Positions 1 through 8,822 of a DNA stretch of 41,421 nucleotides are shown here, one piece after another. Position numbers and translations under genes: made by a program. The DNA is from Putridiphycobacter sp045110285 (lineage in GTDB: Bacteria > Bacteroidota > Bacteroidia > Flavobacteriales_D > Crocinitomicaceae), in the NCBI GenBank assembly GCA_045110285.1, contig JBGCGA010000086.1, forward strand, positions 1 to 41,421, given 5' to 3'. Under the pieces are notes generated by a model. It made no database searches. It was not told the DNA's origin and worked only from the letters and a program-made list of their open reading frames with translations. Each line of letters starts with the position of its first letter. Positions within the stretch are counted from its first letter, which is position 1.

Positions 1-515
1 GCATCCACAAAGAACAATGCAGCCAAATCAATTTTGTGATCCTCTGCCAAAAATTCACTGGTCACCGTATTTAACCTTAAAGAAAACTTGTCCTTTTTGA
101 TATACTCTTTCAAATCAACTGTTGTTGTTTTTAAAATTAACTCCTTTCCAATATCAGAAGCAACCGTATCTGCCCAGGCAATTTTTAATTCTGAGAGGCC
201 GTCAGCATTCAAAAATACATCAACCGACTTTAAAAATTGAAAATTGCCATTTGACGGTTCTGTAATTGTTAAATTTAATTCCCTTAAAACAATTTCTTCT
301 ATTAGGTCTTTTCTGGTGTCATTTACTTCAAAAGTTGACTCAGAATTGGTTTCTATATCAGGAGTAAAAATATTAAATGGTAAGCTTATGCCAGTTGAGG
401 CCGGAACAACAATAGTTTCGTTATATGGCAAATTAAATTGTGTGAACTCATCCACTTTTTTACAACTCCACAAACCAATAAGTAAAATAATGGCCAAAAT
501 AGTTGTTGTTTTCAT
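1..515 (-). CDS. Putative lipoprotein, 3' end outside the window
   Basis: The reverse strand opens with ATG at 515-513 and stays open to the left edge, giving at least 171 codons with no stop, so the C-terminus is missing. The N-terminus MKTTTILAIILLIGLWSCKK is a short hydrophobic signal followed by a lipobox-like LWSC, which points to a lipoprotein with Cys18 as the lipidated residue. The rest alternates polar and aliphatic residues as a beta-rich exported domain would, for example around the LRELNLTI segment. I recognise no family. Its promoter would lie in the short gap 516-584, where I see no clear motif. Confidence is high for a gene and a lipoprotein, and nil for function. Confidence 0.72.
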   Translation of the reverse strand, partial: MKTTTILAIILLIGLWSCKKVDEFTQFNLPYNETIVVPASTGISLPFNIFTPDIETNSESTFEVNDTRKDLIEEIVLRELNLTITEPSNGNFQFLKSVDVFLNADGLSELKIAWADTVASDIGKELILKTTTVDLKEYIKKDKFSLRLNTVTSEFLAEDHKIDLAALFFVD

Positions 516-584
516 ATTATAAAATTTTTTAAAATCAAATATAGGTTAATTATTGCATGGTTTTAAGTACTTTATCAGTTCTTA

Positions 585-1156
585 TCACTTTTTTTTTGCC
601 AACACTAAAAATGAATCACTAGGTTCAAACTCTTTGTATTCTGTAATCGATATAATTTCAAAATACGGCTGAAAACAATCTTTTATATCAGAAGGAAGAT
701 GATAGTTCAGAAATAACCCTTTGAACACCTCTGATCCTTCACCCTTCCAAAATGAATGGCAAATAATTCCATTAGAATTCAAAATTTCTGATTGTCGTTT
801 TGCTGATAAACTTAGATCAGTATTATTTAGGTGGTGCAGTACTTTATTTGAATAAATTCCATCAAATTTCAGTTGTATTTTTAAAGTTACAGCATCTAGT
901 TCAAAAAACTTACCTTTCGGGAAAATCGTTTTTAACCTATTAATAAAAGCTCTAGAGTAATCTGAACCTGTGACCTGATATGATTGACTGAGGATCTCCC
1001 AATCTGAACCTGGGCCTGTCCCTAATATTCCAATACTGAAGCGTTTTTTGGCAGTACCAATTTAAATTTATCTATTAACTCTTGACCATTGACATCCTTT
1101 GCTGATTCTACATATTCATTAACTGACTGTTTGGTATGATAGTACTTATTACTCAT
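585..1156 (-). pseudogene. Class I SAM-dependent methyltransferase, frameshifted
   Basis: Starting at ATG 1156, the reverse strand encodes MSNKYYHTKQSVNEYVE and runs to ...NASVLEY, then hits TAG at 1024-1022. Moving two bases restores a methyltransferase: GTGPGSDWEIL (SAM-binding motif I), VTGSDYS (motif II), then GIYSNKVLHHL, and a C-terminal SFWKGEG...SDSFLVLAKKK ending at 585. Deleting one AT (or TA) pair inside 1023-1029 would give the normal family reading VLELGTGPGSDW and a 189-residue protein. The substrate is unknown; similar small proteins act on metabolites or are uncharacterised. No other stop interrupts the downstream frame, so the break is recent or a sequencing error. An intact gene is therefore still possible. 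Confidence 0.72.
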
Positions 1157-1231
1157 AATATAAACCTAAGGTACAAATGAAAAATTATACTGTAGCCTTA
1201 ATTTTAAATAATTGCTACAAAAATCAATGCA

Positions 1232-2407
1232 TCAAACACTAACCCCCATAATACAAACATCATCTATTTGATCTAAATCTCCTTTCCAATCTTCAAACTC
1301 AATATCCAAAAACTTGTATTGTTCAGACATTGAATACTGCTGAATTGAAATTAAAAATTCCTTTAATCTGCGCGTTTTATATTTTTTGCCGTCAGGACCA
1401 CCAAATTGATCTCGGTATCCGTCCGACATTAAATAAAATCTATCTCCTTTTTGTAATTCAATTTTATGAGTTGTAAAGGGATGATATGCACTGGACTTTC
1501 CTATAGCTTGCTTGTCACCTTTTATTTCTATCAGTTTGCCTTTTCTAATAATCCATAGGGGATTGTTTGCAGCAGAAAAATATAATTTTTGTCCTACTAG
1601 CTTAAATAACCCAATATCCATACCATCACTCACATTTTCATCCGACATTTCAAATTCCTGAACAACTAACGCTCTCGTTTTGTCTAAAATTTTGCAAGTG
1701 TCTTTCAAACCAAATTCCCGAACAGAATGGTTAAGAGCACCATTACAAATTAAAGAAACTAATGCCCCAGGCACACCGTGCCCTGTGCAATCGGCAACTG
1801 CAAACAATAGCCCCTCTTCTATATTTTCCATCCAGTAAAAATCGCCGGCTACAATGTCTTTCGGTTTGTACAAAATGAATGATTCTGGCAGTGCTTCTCT
1901 TATATTTTTTGTAGATGGAAGAATAGCTGATTGAATCCGTTTTGCGTAATTAATAGAATCAATAATATCCTTACTTTTTCCAGCAATCACTGAATTTTGA
2001 GCTTCGACTTTGATTTTTTCCTTTTGCAATTTTCTTTCAGCTTCTTTCAGCTCACTGATGTCTCGCCACACTGCATTACTATAAAGTGTAATACCATATT
2101 TGTCTTTTACAGGCTTAAGTTGCAAGCTAGCTTCCATGACTTCTCCATTTTTTTTCACCAATTGAAAATCAGTATGGATTATTGAACCAAAGTTTGAAAA
2201 CGATTCTAAGTTTTCTTTTACTTTTTGGTGATAATTTGGGTGATAGAATTGCATTAAAGACATAGAAAGACACTCCTGTCTGGTGTAGCCAAAAGTGCTC
2301 AATAAAGTCTCATTACAAGATACAATTCGCCCTGTTACAGCTTCAACTGAAAAACACATATCTGGTGAACTATTATAAATGTGTTCGTAGTCTATTTCAT
2401 ACTCCAT
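1232..2407 (-). CDS. PAS domain-SpoIIE/PP2C-type serine phosphatase
   Basis: The 391-residue cytosolic protein has three parts. Residues 1-118 form a PAS sensor fold (NSSPDMCFSVEAVTGRIVSC ... DISELKEAE end). Residues 118-150 form a charged helical linker, probably a coiled coil. Residues 175-391 form a SpoIIE/RsbU-type phosphatase. The metal-binding acids are visible in GDFYW (Asp189), VADCTGHGVPGA (Asp206), SDGYRDQ (Asp329) and DDVCIMG (Asp382-383). Such proteins dephosphorylate serine on anti-sigma-factor antagonists or related targets in response to a signal sensed by PAS. There is no membrane segment. No anti-sigma factor or STAS partner lies beside it, so its substrate is likely encoded elsewhere. 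The start is an ATG directly before the PAS domain. Confidence 0.9.
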   Translation of the reverse strand: MEYEIDYEHIYNSSPDMCFSVEAVTGRIVSCNETLLSTFGYTRQECLSMSLMQFYHPNYHQKVKENLESFSNFGSIIHTDFQLVKKNGEVMEASLQLKPVKDKYGITLYSNAVWRDISELKEAERKLQKEKIKVEAQNSVIAGKSKDIIDSINYAKRIQSAILPSTKNIREALPESFILYKPKDIVAGDFYWMENIEEGLLFAVADCTGHGVPGALVSLICNGALNHSVREFGLKDTCKILDKTRALVVQEFEMSDENVSDGMDIGLFKLVGQKLYFSAANNPLWIIRKGKLIEIKGDKQAIGKSSAYHPFTTHKIELQKGDRFYLMSDGYRDQFGGPDGKKYKTRRLKEFLISIQQYSMSEQYKFLDIEFEDWKGDLDQIDDVCIMGVSV

Positions 2408-2720
2408 TTACTAGTTTTTAACTATCAGTTTTTTTAAGATGATTGTGCTATTAGTAGACTTTGTTGGTTATTCCTTACTTAATAAAATGAATTCCTATTA
2501 AAAAGTGTTTTATAATTAAGCAGTTAATTTCGGAGTAACCTTTTATCCCGATCAACATCATTTAATCTATCTATAGGTAATTAGGTTTAGGAAAAATTCT
2601 GATTATCAATACACTTCAATCTTCAAAACTGAGAAAATTTGAGCTCTTGAATAATGAAAAGGATACCGCTATTATTGTAAGGTTTAAAAAGATTTACGGT
2701 GCAATAGAACTATTGCATAT
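2408..2720. other. Intergenic region, no gene recognised
   Basis: This is the only stretch longer than 300 bases without a gene. It must carry the promoter for the PAS-phosphatase gene on the left and the end of the rlmF transcript on the right. It is very AT-rich. I see no TAnnTTTG box, stable hairpin with a T-run, tRNA or repeat. The plus strand has a 50-codon open stretch (2581-2730) with no start codon and no recognisable product, which I do not call a gene. Confidence 0.5.
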
Positions 2721-3641
2721 CTATCTTTCATAAGACCAAGCAACAATTCTGGTAGTTTTATTTCCTGTTCCCATAGGTATTGTTTTAACATTTGTGGATC
2801 CAACTTTTTTTAGATGCCGGTAAATTTCTTTTAGATTAGATTGCTTTGATACTAAAGTTGAAAACCATCTGCAGTTTGAAGTGAATTGTTCACTTTCAAA
2901 AATCATATTTTTTATGAACTGAGCCTCTCCTCCTCTACAAATTAGTTCATTTGAATTTCCTGAAAAGTTGAGTTTTTCTTGGTTTTTGCTATCTACTTTT
3001 AAATTCTTAACTTTTCGTTTGGATACTTTTTTTGCTTCAGCTTTTGACCTATGAAAAGGCGGGTTAGACATTGTGATATCAATTCTGTCGTTATTATTTA
3101 TTATATTCTCAAATATATAGTTTGAATTGGTTTGAAGTCTGCATTCAATTTTGCCACCTAACATGTCATTCGACTTAATGATGTTTTGAGCTGATGCAAT
3201 TGAATGAGAATCAATATCTGTAGCAATAAAACTCCAATCATATTCCACTACTCCAATAATGGGATATATGCAACTGGCTCCTGTTCCAATATCTAAACAC
3301 TTAATTTTATTTCCAATTGGAATAACACCACCATTACTCTCTGCCAACAAGTCGGCCATATAATGCAAATAGTCAGCTCTACCTGGAATTGGAGGACAGA
3401 GGTTCTCGTTTGGAAAGTTCCAATTCTTAATTCCGTAATAATAATTTAGTAGAGCTTGGTTTAATGCTTTAACTGCAACAGGGTCAGAAAAATCTATTGA
3501 AAGTTTTCCCTGTTTATTTTCGAGTAAATAACCTTTTAATTCAGGATTAGAAATTATTAACGCATTTAAATCATATCGTTCTCCATTCCTGTTTCTAGAA
3601 TGAAGTTCTGATTTTATTTGCTTGATTTTATTTGCTTCCAT
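2721..3641 (-). CDS. rlmF: 23S rRNA (adenine(1618)-N(6))-methyltransferase RlmF
   Basis: RlmF transfers a methyl group from SAM to N6 of A1618 in 23S rRNA during 50S assembly. The 306-residue length fits the family. Visible hallmarks are the N-terminal LHSRNRNGERYDLN, PPIPGRADYLHY at about residues 83-94, SAM motif I LDIGTGASCIYP at 116-127, and the catalytic NPPFH at 193-197, the N/D-PP-F/Y signature of N6-adenine methylases. The family-typical ECRGGEA-like segment appears here as LICRGGEAQF. The gene follows the alpha/beta hydrolase gene by 19 bases on the same strand and is probably the last gene of that transcript. There is no sign of damage. Confidence 0.95.
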   Translation of the reverse strand: MEANKIKQIKSELHSRNRNGERYDLNALIISNPELKGYLLENKQGKLSIDFSDPVAVKALNQALLNYYYGIKNWNFPNENLCPPIPGRADYLHYMADLLAESNGGVIPIGNKIKCLDIGTGASCIYPIIGVVEYDWSFIATDIDSHSIASAQNIIKSNDMLGGKIECRLQTNSNYIFENIINNNDRIDITMSNPPFHRSKAEAKKVSKRKVKNLKVDSKNQEKLNFSGNSNELICRGGEAQFIKNMIFESEQFTSNCRWFSTLVSKQSNLKEIYRHLKKVGSTNVKTIPMGTGNKTTRIVAWSYER

Positions 3642-3660
3642 TTTACCTGTGCACTCAACA

Positions 3661-4524
3661 CTACTTTAAACTTGTAAACATATCTTTAGCATGATTAAAA
3701 ATAATTAAATGACCTTCATCTGGAAACATTTTATTGGATGAATTAGTAATTTCACTACTCATTAACTCTGCCCATTGGTATGGAACATTATTGTCTTTTT
3801 TTCCTTGCCAAAAAGAAACTGGTACAGAAATATCTTTCAATTGAAAACCCCAGTCTTGCACAAGTAATTTAGATATTTCGTACGCCACTCCATCACTTCC
3901 TTTCCTAAAGGCCTCTTTAAACATTCTTTCAATTATTTGCTTTACTGATTCATTTTTTAAAATTTCTTGATCAGGCGCACTCATCATTTTAAGGAATCCA
4001 TTCAATGCTTTTTGAGGATTGCTTTTCAATTGCCTAGACTGTATTTTCAACATTATTCGCAATAAGAAAGGAAATGACTTAGCAAGGCTTAGCATTACCT
4101 TTACTTCCTTAGAAAGGTAATGCTTACTTTCAGAATTGTATGGAGCAAAACCACTAATAATAGCTGCTTTTATAATATTATTAGGAAATACATGTGCAAC
4201 ACCTAAAGCAAATGGAGCACCAGCCGACATGCCTACAACTGAAAATTTATCAATTTTGAGATGATCAGTTAAAGCTTTTACATCATTCGCAAAACCAAGA
4301 ATTGAACCATTGGCATTAAAATCTGATAATCCATGCCCTGGTCTATCGACAGTAATCACTCTCAATCCATTTTTGGAAGCAAAGGACATGTCGTAATGCA
4401 TTTCGAGTCTTGAACTTTGAGATCCATGGCAGTAGATGATTGGAAAACCTTCATCATCTCCATATTCCGCAAAACCTAAGTTTCTTCCGTCTTTTAGAGC
4501 TAATACTTGATTTAATTTATTCAT
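3661..4524 (-). CDS. Alpha/beta hydrolase
   Basis: This 287-residue protein has the alpha/beta-hydrolase core. It shows an oxyanion-side HGSQSS at 33-38, VDRPGHGLSD at 59-68, a nucleophile elbow GMSAGA with Ser100, a probable acid Asp244 in WQGKKDNNVP, and the catalytic His272 in DEGHLIIF. A lid region with several short helices lies at roughly 130-210. There is no signal peptide, so it should be cytosolic. The substrate cannot be told; the family covers esterases, lipases, epoxide hydrolases and C-C hydrolases. Its ATG overlaps the stop codon of the upstream 100-residue gene (ATGA), so the two are translationally coupled. Confidence 0.88.
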   Translation of the reverse strand: MNKLNQVLALKDGRNLGFAEYGDDEGFPIIYCHGSQSSRLEMHYDMSFASKNGLRVITVDRPGHGLSDFNANGSILGFANDVKALTDHLKIDKFSVVGMSAGAPFALGVAHVFPNNIIKAAIISGFAPYNSESKHYLSKEVKVMLSLAKSFPFLLRIMLKIQSRQLKSNPQKALNGFLKMMSAPDQEILKNESVKQIIERMFKEAFRKGSDGVAYEISKLLVQDWGFQLKDISVPVSFWQGKKDNNVPYQWAELMSSEITNSSNKMFPDEGHLIIFNHAKDMFTSLK

Positions 4525-4823
4525 TTATTATCTAGGGATCTAAAATGTTTTACAATTCTGTAAAGCAAATAAATAATTCCGATAAAATTAATCAAATACC
4601 AAAATTGCAGAAGTAAATAGCTCATTTTCTGCCAAAAATTCATGCTGGTCAAACTCCAATACACTCCTTTAGTAACATCATATGAATCGTCGTAGTTCAT
4701 TAGTAATAAACCTAGAATCAGGAATATCGAAAAATCAAGTAAAATGACAGATACAACAATGGTGATATTTTTGGCTGTAAAAAGGTTTTTCAGTTCTGTA
4801 CTTTGCTCGTCACTGCATCTCAT
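4521..4823 (-). CDS. Small two-helix membrane protein
   Basis: The 100-residue protein has two clear hydrophobic segments, about residues 19-42 (ITIVVSVILLDFSIFLILGL) and 66-90 (MSYLLLQFWYLINFIGIIYL). They are joined by a polar loop rich in Asp and Tyr, and both ends are charged. I do not recognise a family. It starts eight bases after the preceding gene and shares ATGA with the hydrolase gene that follows, so it is firmly inside an operon. The N-terminal MRCSDEQ is not a lipoprotein signal. A role in the membrane next to the hydrolase is only a guess. Confidence 0.7.
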   Translation of the reverse strand: MRCSDEQSTELKNLFTAKNITIVVSVILLDFSIFLILGLLLMNYDDSYDVTKGVYWSLTSMNFWQKMSYLLLQFWYLINFIGIIYLLYRIVKHFRSLDNK

Positions 4824-4831
4824 GTCTTCAA

Positions 4832-5236
4832 CTAATCTGGTTTGATTTCAAAGGACATGTCTCCTTTTTTAGCAACCACAGTAAAATGCACGCCCAGTGC
4901 TCGCAGCGTTCCGTAACCTCCAGAAATGGCTAAAACAAAGCCTCCTGCAATTAATAATCCTAATTTTGTTGTTGGTTCAGGATCGGCAATGGATAAAATA
5001 ATAATCCATACACCTGCGGCGCTCAGCCCTATTCCAACCAAAACCGCTGTAATTTGCTTGACTGTTTTTCCTGCCTTTGATTTTGAAGCTTTGATTAAGT
5101 TAACAGCTGACTTTAAATCATGCTCTGTCAACCCTAGTTTTTGGTCATCAATAAAAGTAAATTCCTTTTTAGAAGCATATTCTTTTAAAGCAGCTTCCAA
5201 CCAATCTATATCTGAACTTTTAATCACTTTTTTCAT
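4832..5236 (-). CDS. Small membrane protein of unknown function
   Basis: This 134-residue protein begins with a soluble, charged 65-residue part (SSDIDWLEAALKEYASKKEF). Two closely spaced membrane helices follow, at about 66-84 (AVLVGIGLSAAGVWIIILS) and 92-115 (LGLLIAGGFVLAISGGYGTL). It ends in a short polar tail. I recognise no domain. It heads the run of four same-strand genes ending with rlmF and is followed after eight bases by the two-helix protein. The spacing suggests a single transcript starting in the gap at 5237-5303. Confidence 0.7.
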   Translation of the reverse strand: MKKVIKSSDIDWLEAALKEYASKKEFTFIDDQKLGLTEHDLKSAVNLIKASKSKAGKTVKQITAVLVGIGLSAAGVWIIILSIADPEPTTKLGLLIAGGFVLAISGGYGTLRALGVHFTVVAKKGDMSFEIKPD

Positions 5237-5303
5237 TCTAGGGAATGTACATTTATCTCATTTATTATGCAAAACTAGGTAATTTGTTGGTAATAAAAAG
5301 CAT

Positions 5304-6440
5304 CTACTTTTTTTCTACTATTGTTAAATAGTAGGGACTACCATCAATAGTATGAGTCCGATCTACACTTACAAAGTACTTTTCATTCTCTAATATCCTC
5401 AACTTTTGAATCATAAAATGTTTAATTACCCCTTCTGTTTTGTCTTTGAATCCCAATTCAATAAATTGATTTGGAAAATAATACATAGCCATTAAACCCA
5501 TTTGCAATTCTACCCGATTTGAATCTTTTTTGAACACCATACTTTTAGAACTGAGTTCATATTTATTTTCCTCAGAGTTATAAATCCAGCCATACCTTAC
5601 TTTATTTAGTTTTTCCAAAATTTGATCATCTGTTTTGTCAAGCAACTTTAATAAATCTTCTGCTGTAAAGTCTCTTTCTTCCGATCCAGTGAATTTTATA
5701 ATATCACTTTTATGGGTGAGTAAATCAATATTTTCAGGATCAGTTTTTGAATAGATTAAGTTTACTATTTGACCTTCGTGGAAGTTTTTGTACTCACGTT
5801 CCGAAATTTCTTCGGTTGCAATAACCGATTGTCCATTTTTAGTTTCAAATTCAACAGTTACACTCGAAAAATTAAATGTGCCTTTGTGAGTGACAATATT
5901 ATTTGACGACCTTGATATAACCCTTCCTTGAGCCTTTTCCTGAGTTTCTTTTAAAAAATTGTTCTCGCCCCATTCCAACGGAAAAGTGAAAATAAAAGTA
6001 AAAATGACTATTGGAATTGGTAAAATAGCCAGCATGATGGAATAATCAGGTTTCACATTTTTGTCCCTATTCAATTCAAATTGTACCGATTCTTCTGACC
6101 AAGAATTATAATACACCAAAGCAAAAAACAAACTTAGCGACAGCAATATTCCGCCAATAATTGCAATAGTTGTTGTATGCCTAAAGCCAAACTGAGGTAA
6201 AATAAAAAAGTAGGATATAAACGTGATAAAAGCAATAGACAAGGCGAAAAGAAATTTCAGTCTATTATTTTTGGGAATTGAAACTAACCTTTGCTCGTAA
6301 ACTTTTTGATTAGCAACCTCCAAATAGGTTTCCATTTCGCGTTCCGAAAGCTTTTCAGACTTTAAATAGGCTTTGGCTTTCTCTGCCGAATCTTTCCTTT
6401 TTAAAAGCCTTGTTGTTTCTTTAATTATCCGCTCTTTCAT
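5304..6440 (-). CDS. Membrane protein with DUF3592-like domain
   Basis: The 378-residue protein has an N-terminal helical region with repeated Lys/Glu, then at least three membrane helices. These lie around residues 63-81 (FLFALSIAFITFISYFFILP), 90-112 and 135-152. The segment after the third helix (GRVISRSSNNIVTHKGTFNF ... VNLIYSKTDPENIDLL) has the layout of DUF3592: a beta-rich domain with a Y-x-P/D-x-P-like end that usually sits between membrane helices. The C-terminal 140 residues look soluble and are unknown to me. The assignment rests on pattern only. It lies 26 bases downstream of putP on the same strand, so cotranscription is possible. Confidence 0.55.
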   Translation of the reverse strand: MKERIIKETTRLLKRKDSAEKAKAYLKSEKLSEREMETYLEVANQKVYEQRLVSIPKNNRLKFLFALSIAFITFISYFFILPQFGFRHTTTIAIIGGILLSLSLFFALVYYNSWSEESVQFELNRDKNVKPDYSIMLAILPIPIVIFTFIFTFPLEWGENNFLKETQEKAQGRVISRSSNNIVTHKGTFNFSSVTVEFETKNGQSVIATEEISEREYKNFHEGQIVNLIYSKTDPENIDLLTHKSDIIKFTGSEERDFTAEDLLKLLDKTDDQILEKLNKVRYGWIYNSEENKYELSSKSMVFKKDSNRVELQMGLMAMYYFPNQFIELGFKDKTEGVIKHFMIQKLRILENEKYFVSVDRTHTIDGSPYYLTIVEKK

Positions 6441-6466
6441 TGCAATAAAAACAAGTTAAAATGCAA

Positions 6467-8002
6467 TTATTTCTTCTCATCAATTTCTTTCAAAAATTTG
6501 ACGGCTTCAGAACGGGGAGGAAATATTTTTGACACAATCACTGCAGCAATCATGGCAATAGCAAAAGAAGGCGCCAGAACATCTAATTTTTCGAAATACT
6601 GTCCCCATCCCTCAATGTGTACTAAAACAAATTTAAACAGCATGACCGAGCAAAAACCTGCTATCATAGAGGCAATGGCTCCTTGTTCAGAAAATCCTTT
6701 CCAAAATAGAGAGAGAATAATAACAGGGCAAAACGTAGCAGCAATGCCTGACCAGCCAAAAATCATAATCCAAAATATTTGTCGATCGGGATAGAGATTA
6801 TATAGCAAAATGGCAATCCCTAATGCGGCAAGCGCCATAATTACAGTCACGGTTCTCGACAACTTAGTTAAATCGCCATCTTTTAAATCGGGTCTAAATA
6901 TTTTTTGATAAAAATCACGTGTAATTGCGCTTGAAGCCAATATAAGGAGCGAATCAATGGTTGACATAATGGCTGAAAGAACAATGGCTATAAATATGGC
7001 AACGAGCACTGTTGGCAGAAACTCATGTGTAATCATGCTCAACACATTTTCGCCGTCTTTTCCTAAAACTATATTCGGATCGTCAGTAGAACTAGTAAAG
7101 AATATTCGAGCTAAAATACCAATGGTTACGGCAGCTGCATCAGTTAACAATGTAAACAATAGTGCCACCCACTTTCCTTTTACAATTTCGTTTTCGTTTT
7201 TAATTGACATGAAACGAACGTAGACTTGAGGAGAGCCTAGAAAGCCCAAGCCAATCATTGAAAAACCTATGATGGTGAAAACATTCAACCAAACGTCCGA
7301 GCTTTGACCCATCACTTGAGTTAAAGTAGGATCAATATGATTCAGACTCTCAGTGATCCCTGTGCCGTGGTCCATTGAAAACCACACCCAAATCGGTAAT
7401 AATACCAATCCAAAAAACATGAGGACACCTTGAAATAAGTCGGACCATACCGCAGCTACAAAGCCACCTATAAATATGTAAATCAAAACAATTACAAAAC
7501 CAATTAATGCCCCAATTTCATATGGAATATCGAGCATGGATTCAAAGGCTATTCCTGTAACGTCCATTTGAGAAGCGACGTAAATAACCACAAAAACAAC
7601 TAGCACAGCTGCTGCAATAATTCTAAGGGTATGGGTTGATGTTTTAAAATGACTTTGTAAATAATCAGGAATGGTAATGGCTCCAAACCGATCGGACCGT
7701 TTTTTAAATAATTTGGCCATAAATTGCCAAGAGATGAATACACCAAGCAGCTCCCCTGCAACAACCCAATAGGCCGAATATCCAGCCATGGCGCCCATTC
7801 CTGTTAAACCAATTAATAACCAACCGGATTCACCAGTGGCTCGGGCCGAAAATGCAACAGCCCAAAAACCCATGTTTTTTCCCCCAACATAATAGTCGCT
7901 CATGCTGTTTACACGACGGGAGGCTAGAATGCCTATTAAAAATAATACGCCAACATAGGCCGACAGGATTGCAATTTTTATAATGAATTCTTGATCAGCC
8001 AT
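6467..8002 (-). CDS. putP: Sodium/proline symporter PutP
   Basis: This is a sodium:solute symporter (SSS) of 511 residues with about 13 membrane helices, matching the PutP length. Family signatures include the N-terminal SDYYVGGKNMGFWAVAFSAR and ATGESGWLLIGLTG on helix 2, which in PutP carries the sodium and proline contacts. Further matches are GGFVAAVWSDLFQG and the helix-9 region AIVLSAIMSTIDSLLILASS with its conserved Ser-Thr pair. PutP takes up proline with Na+ as carbon and nitrogen source or as an osmoprotectant. No proline catabolic gene lies beside it. Proline specificity is inferred from overall resemblance; another SSS substrate is possible. Confidence 0.85.
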   Translation of the reverse strand: MADQEFIIKIAILSAYVGVLFLIGILASRRVNSMSDYYVGGKNMGFWAVAFSARATGESGWLLIGLTGMGAMAGYSAYWVVAGELLGVFISWQFMAKLFKKRSDRFGAITIPDYLQSHFKTSTHTLRIIAAAVLVVFVVIYVASQMDVTGIAFESMLDIPYEIGALIGFVIVLIYIFIGGFVAAVWSDLFQGVLMFFGLVLLPIWVWFSMDHGTGITESLNHIDPTLTQVMGQSSDVWLNVFTIIGFSMIGLGFLGSPQVYVRFMSIKNENEIVKGKWVALLFTLLTDAAAVTIGILARIFFTSSTDDPNIVLGKDGENVLSMITHEFLPTVLVAIFIAIVLSAIMSTIDSLLILASSAITRDFYQKIFRPDLKDGDLTKLSRTVTVIMALAALGIAILLYNLYPDRQIFWIMIFGWSGIAATFCPVIILSLFWKGFSEQGAIASMIAGFCSVMLFKFVLVHIEGWGQYFEKLDVLAPSFAIAMIAAVIVSKIFPPRSEAVKFLKEIDEKK

Positions 8003-8049
8003 GTTTTATGGATAAGGTTTATTGTAACTTATATTTGTCAAAAAAATAA

Positions 8050-8057
8050 CAAAAATA
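8050..8057 (-). promoter_or_regulatory. Possible -7 box for putP
   Basis: Read on the minus strand, these bases are TATTTTTG, matching the Bacteroidota primary-sigma -7 element TAnnTTTG, about 48 bases before the putP start codon. No good -33 TTG is visible at the expected distance, so this is a weak call. Confidence 0.35.
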
Positions 8058-8157
8058 TGAAATTGTAATTGAGCGGAAAATAGTGAAAATTATAGAATAA
8101 TTGTCATTTTTTAAACAGAAACACGAGATTTTAACTAAAAAAGCGCAAAAAAATGAC

Positions 8158-8165
8158 TATTTTTG
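8158..8165 (+). promoter_or_regulatory. Possible -7 box for the cysteine dioxygenase operon
   Basis: The sequence TATTTTTG fits the Bacteroidota -7 consensus TAnnTTTG and lies 93 bases before the ATG at 8259. The -33 region is not a clear TTG. A second match, TATATTTG at 8030-8037, lies further upstream on the same strand. Confidence 0.4.
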
Positions 8166-8258
8166 TGGCATCAAAGTTGCTTCATATAATTATGTTAATA
8201 GTTAAGGAATGACCTCAGATTTTTAACACATACAGCATTGAAAAAAGCACCCCAGATA

Positions 8259-8795
8259 ATGGATTATACTGAGCAAACCCCACTAAAAATTCAATCACTT
8301 AGTGAACTAATTACAGCCTTAACTGAAGAAGAGCGGGCGACTTACAGCACGATACTCCATCATTTACATATTCCATTAGTTGATTTTACAGAATTTTGCT
8401 CATGGTCTGAAGATAGTTACACAAGAAATTGCATTGCTGAAAATGAAGAGTTTGAGTTGATTCTTTTGTGTTGGAATGCAGGCCAAAAAACACCAATTCA
8501 TGATCATGGTGGAGAAGAATGTTGGGTAAAAGTATTAGATGGGGAATTTAGAGAAACCATTTATAAAGAAGATGAAACTGGCACTTTAAGCGAGGCTTCA
8601 TCAGCCATTGCAAAGACTGGTGAAATTACTTATATGAAAGATTTTATGGGCTATCACAGTCTGGAAAACCTTTCGAAGAAAAAAAGTATGTCGCTTCATC
8701 TATATGCCAAGCCCATTCGCAATTGCAATATATTTTGCGAAGAATCAAAAGAAATTACAAATAAAAATTTAGTGTACGATACTGTTGCACAATAA
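8259..8795 (+). CDS. cdo: Cysteine dioxygenase
   Basis: Cysteine dioxygenase oxidises L-cysteine with O2 to cysteine sulfinate using a 3-His Fe(II) site. The cupin residues can be read directly, numbering from the ATG at 8259: His81 and His83 in TPIHDHGGEECW, and His133 in GYHSLEN. Tyr54-Thr-Arg56 corresponds to the substrate-binding Y-T-R of the mammalian enzyme, and HLY (Tyr149) to its conserved C-terminal His/Tyr. Cys88 sits five residues after the second His, where animal enzymes form the Cys-Tyr crosslink, so the cofactor may form here. I chose the ATG at 8259 (178 residues); a TTG at 8238 would add seven residues. The PLP decarboxylase gene follows after 27 bases. Confidence 0.93.
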   Translation: MDYTEQTPLKIQSLSELITALTEEERATYSTILHHLHIPLVDFTEFCSWSEDSYTRNCIAENEEFELILLCWNAGQKTPIHDHGGEECWVKVLDGEFRETIYKEDETGTLSEASSAIAKTGEITYMKDFMGYHSLENLSKKKSMSLHLYAKPIRNCNIFCEESKEITNKNLVYDTVAQ

Positions 8796-8822
8796 AATCA
8801 TCACCTTAAAAGAGCCTATTGA

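Noticed and set aside
2581..2733. A 50-codon open stretch on the plus strand ending in TAA
   Set aside because: It has no ATG, GTG or TTG start upstream, no recognisable product, and its end overlaps the rlmF 3' end antisense.
4926..5282. A 118-codon open frame on the plus strand
   Set aside because: It lies antisense to the small membrane protein at 4832-5236, and its sequence has no domain or signal that would support a gene.
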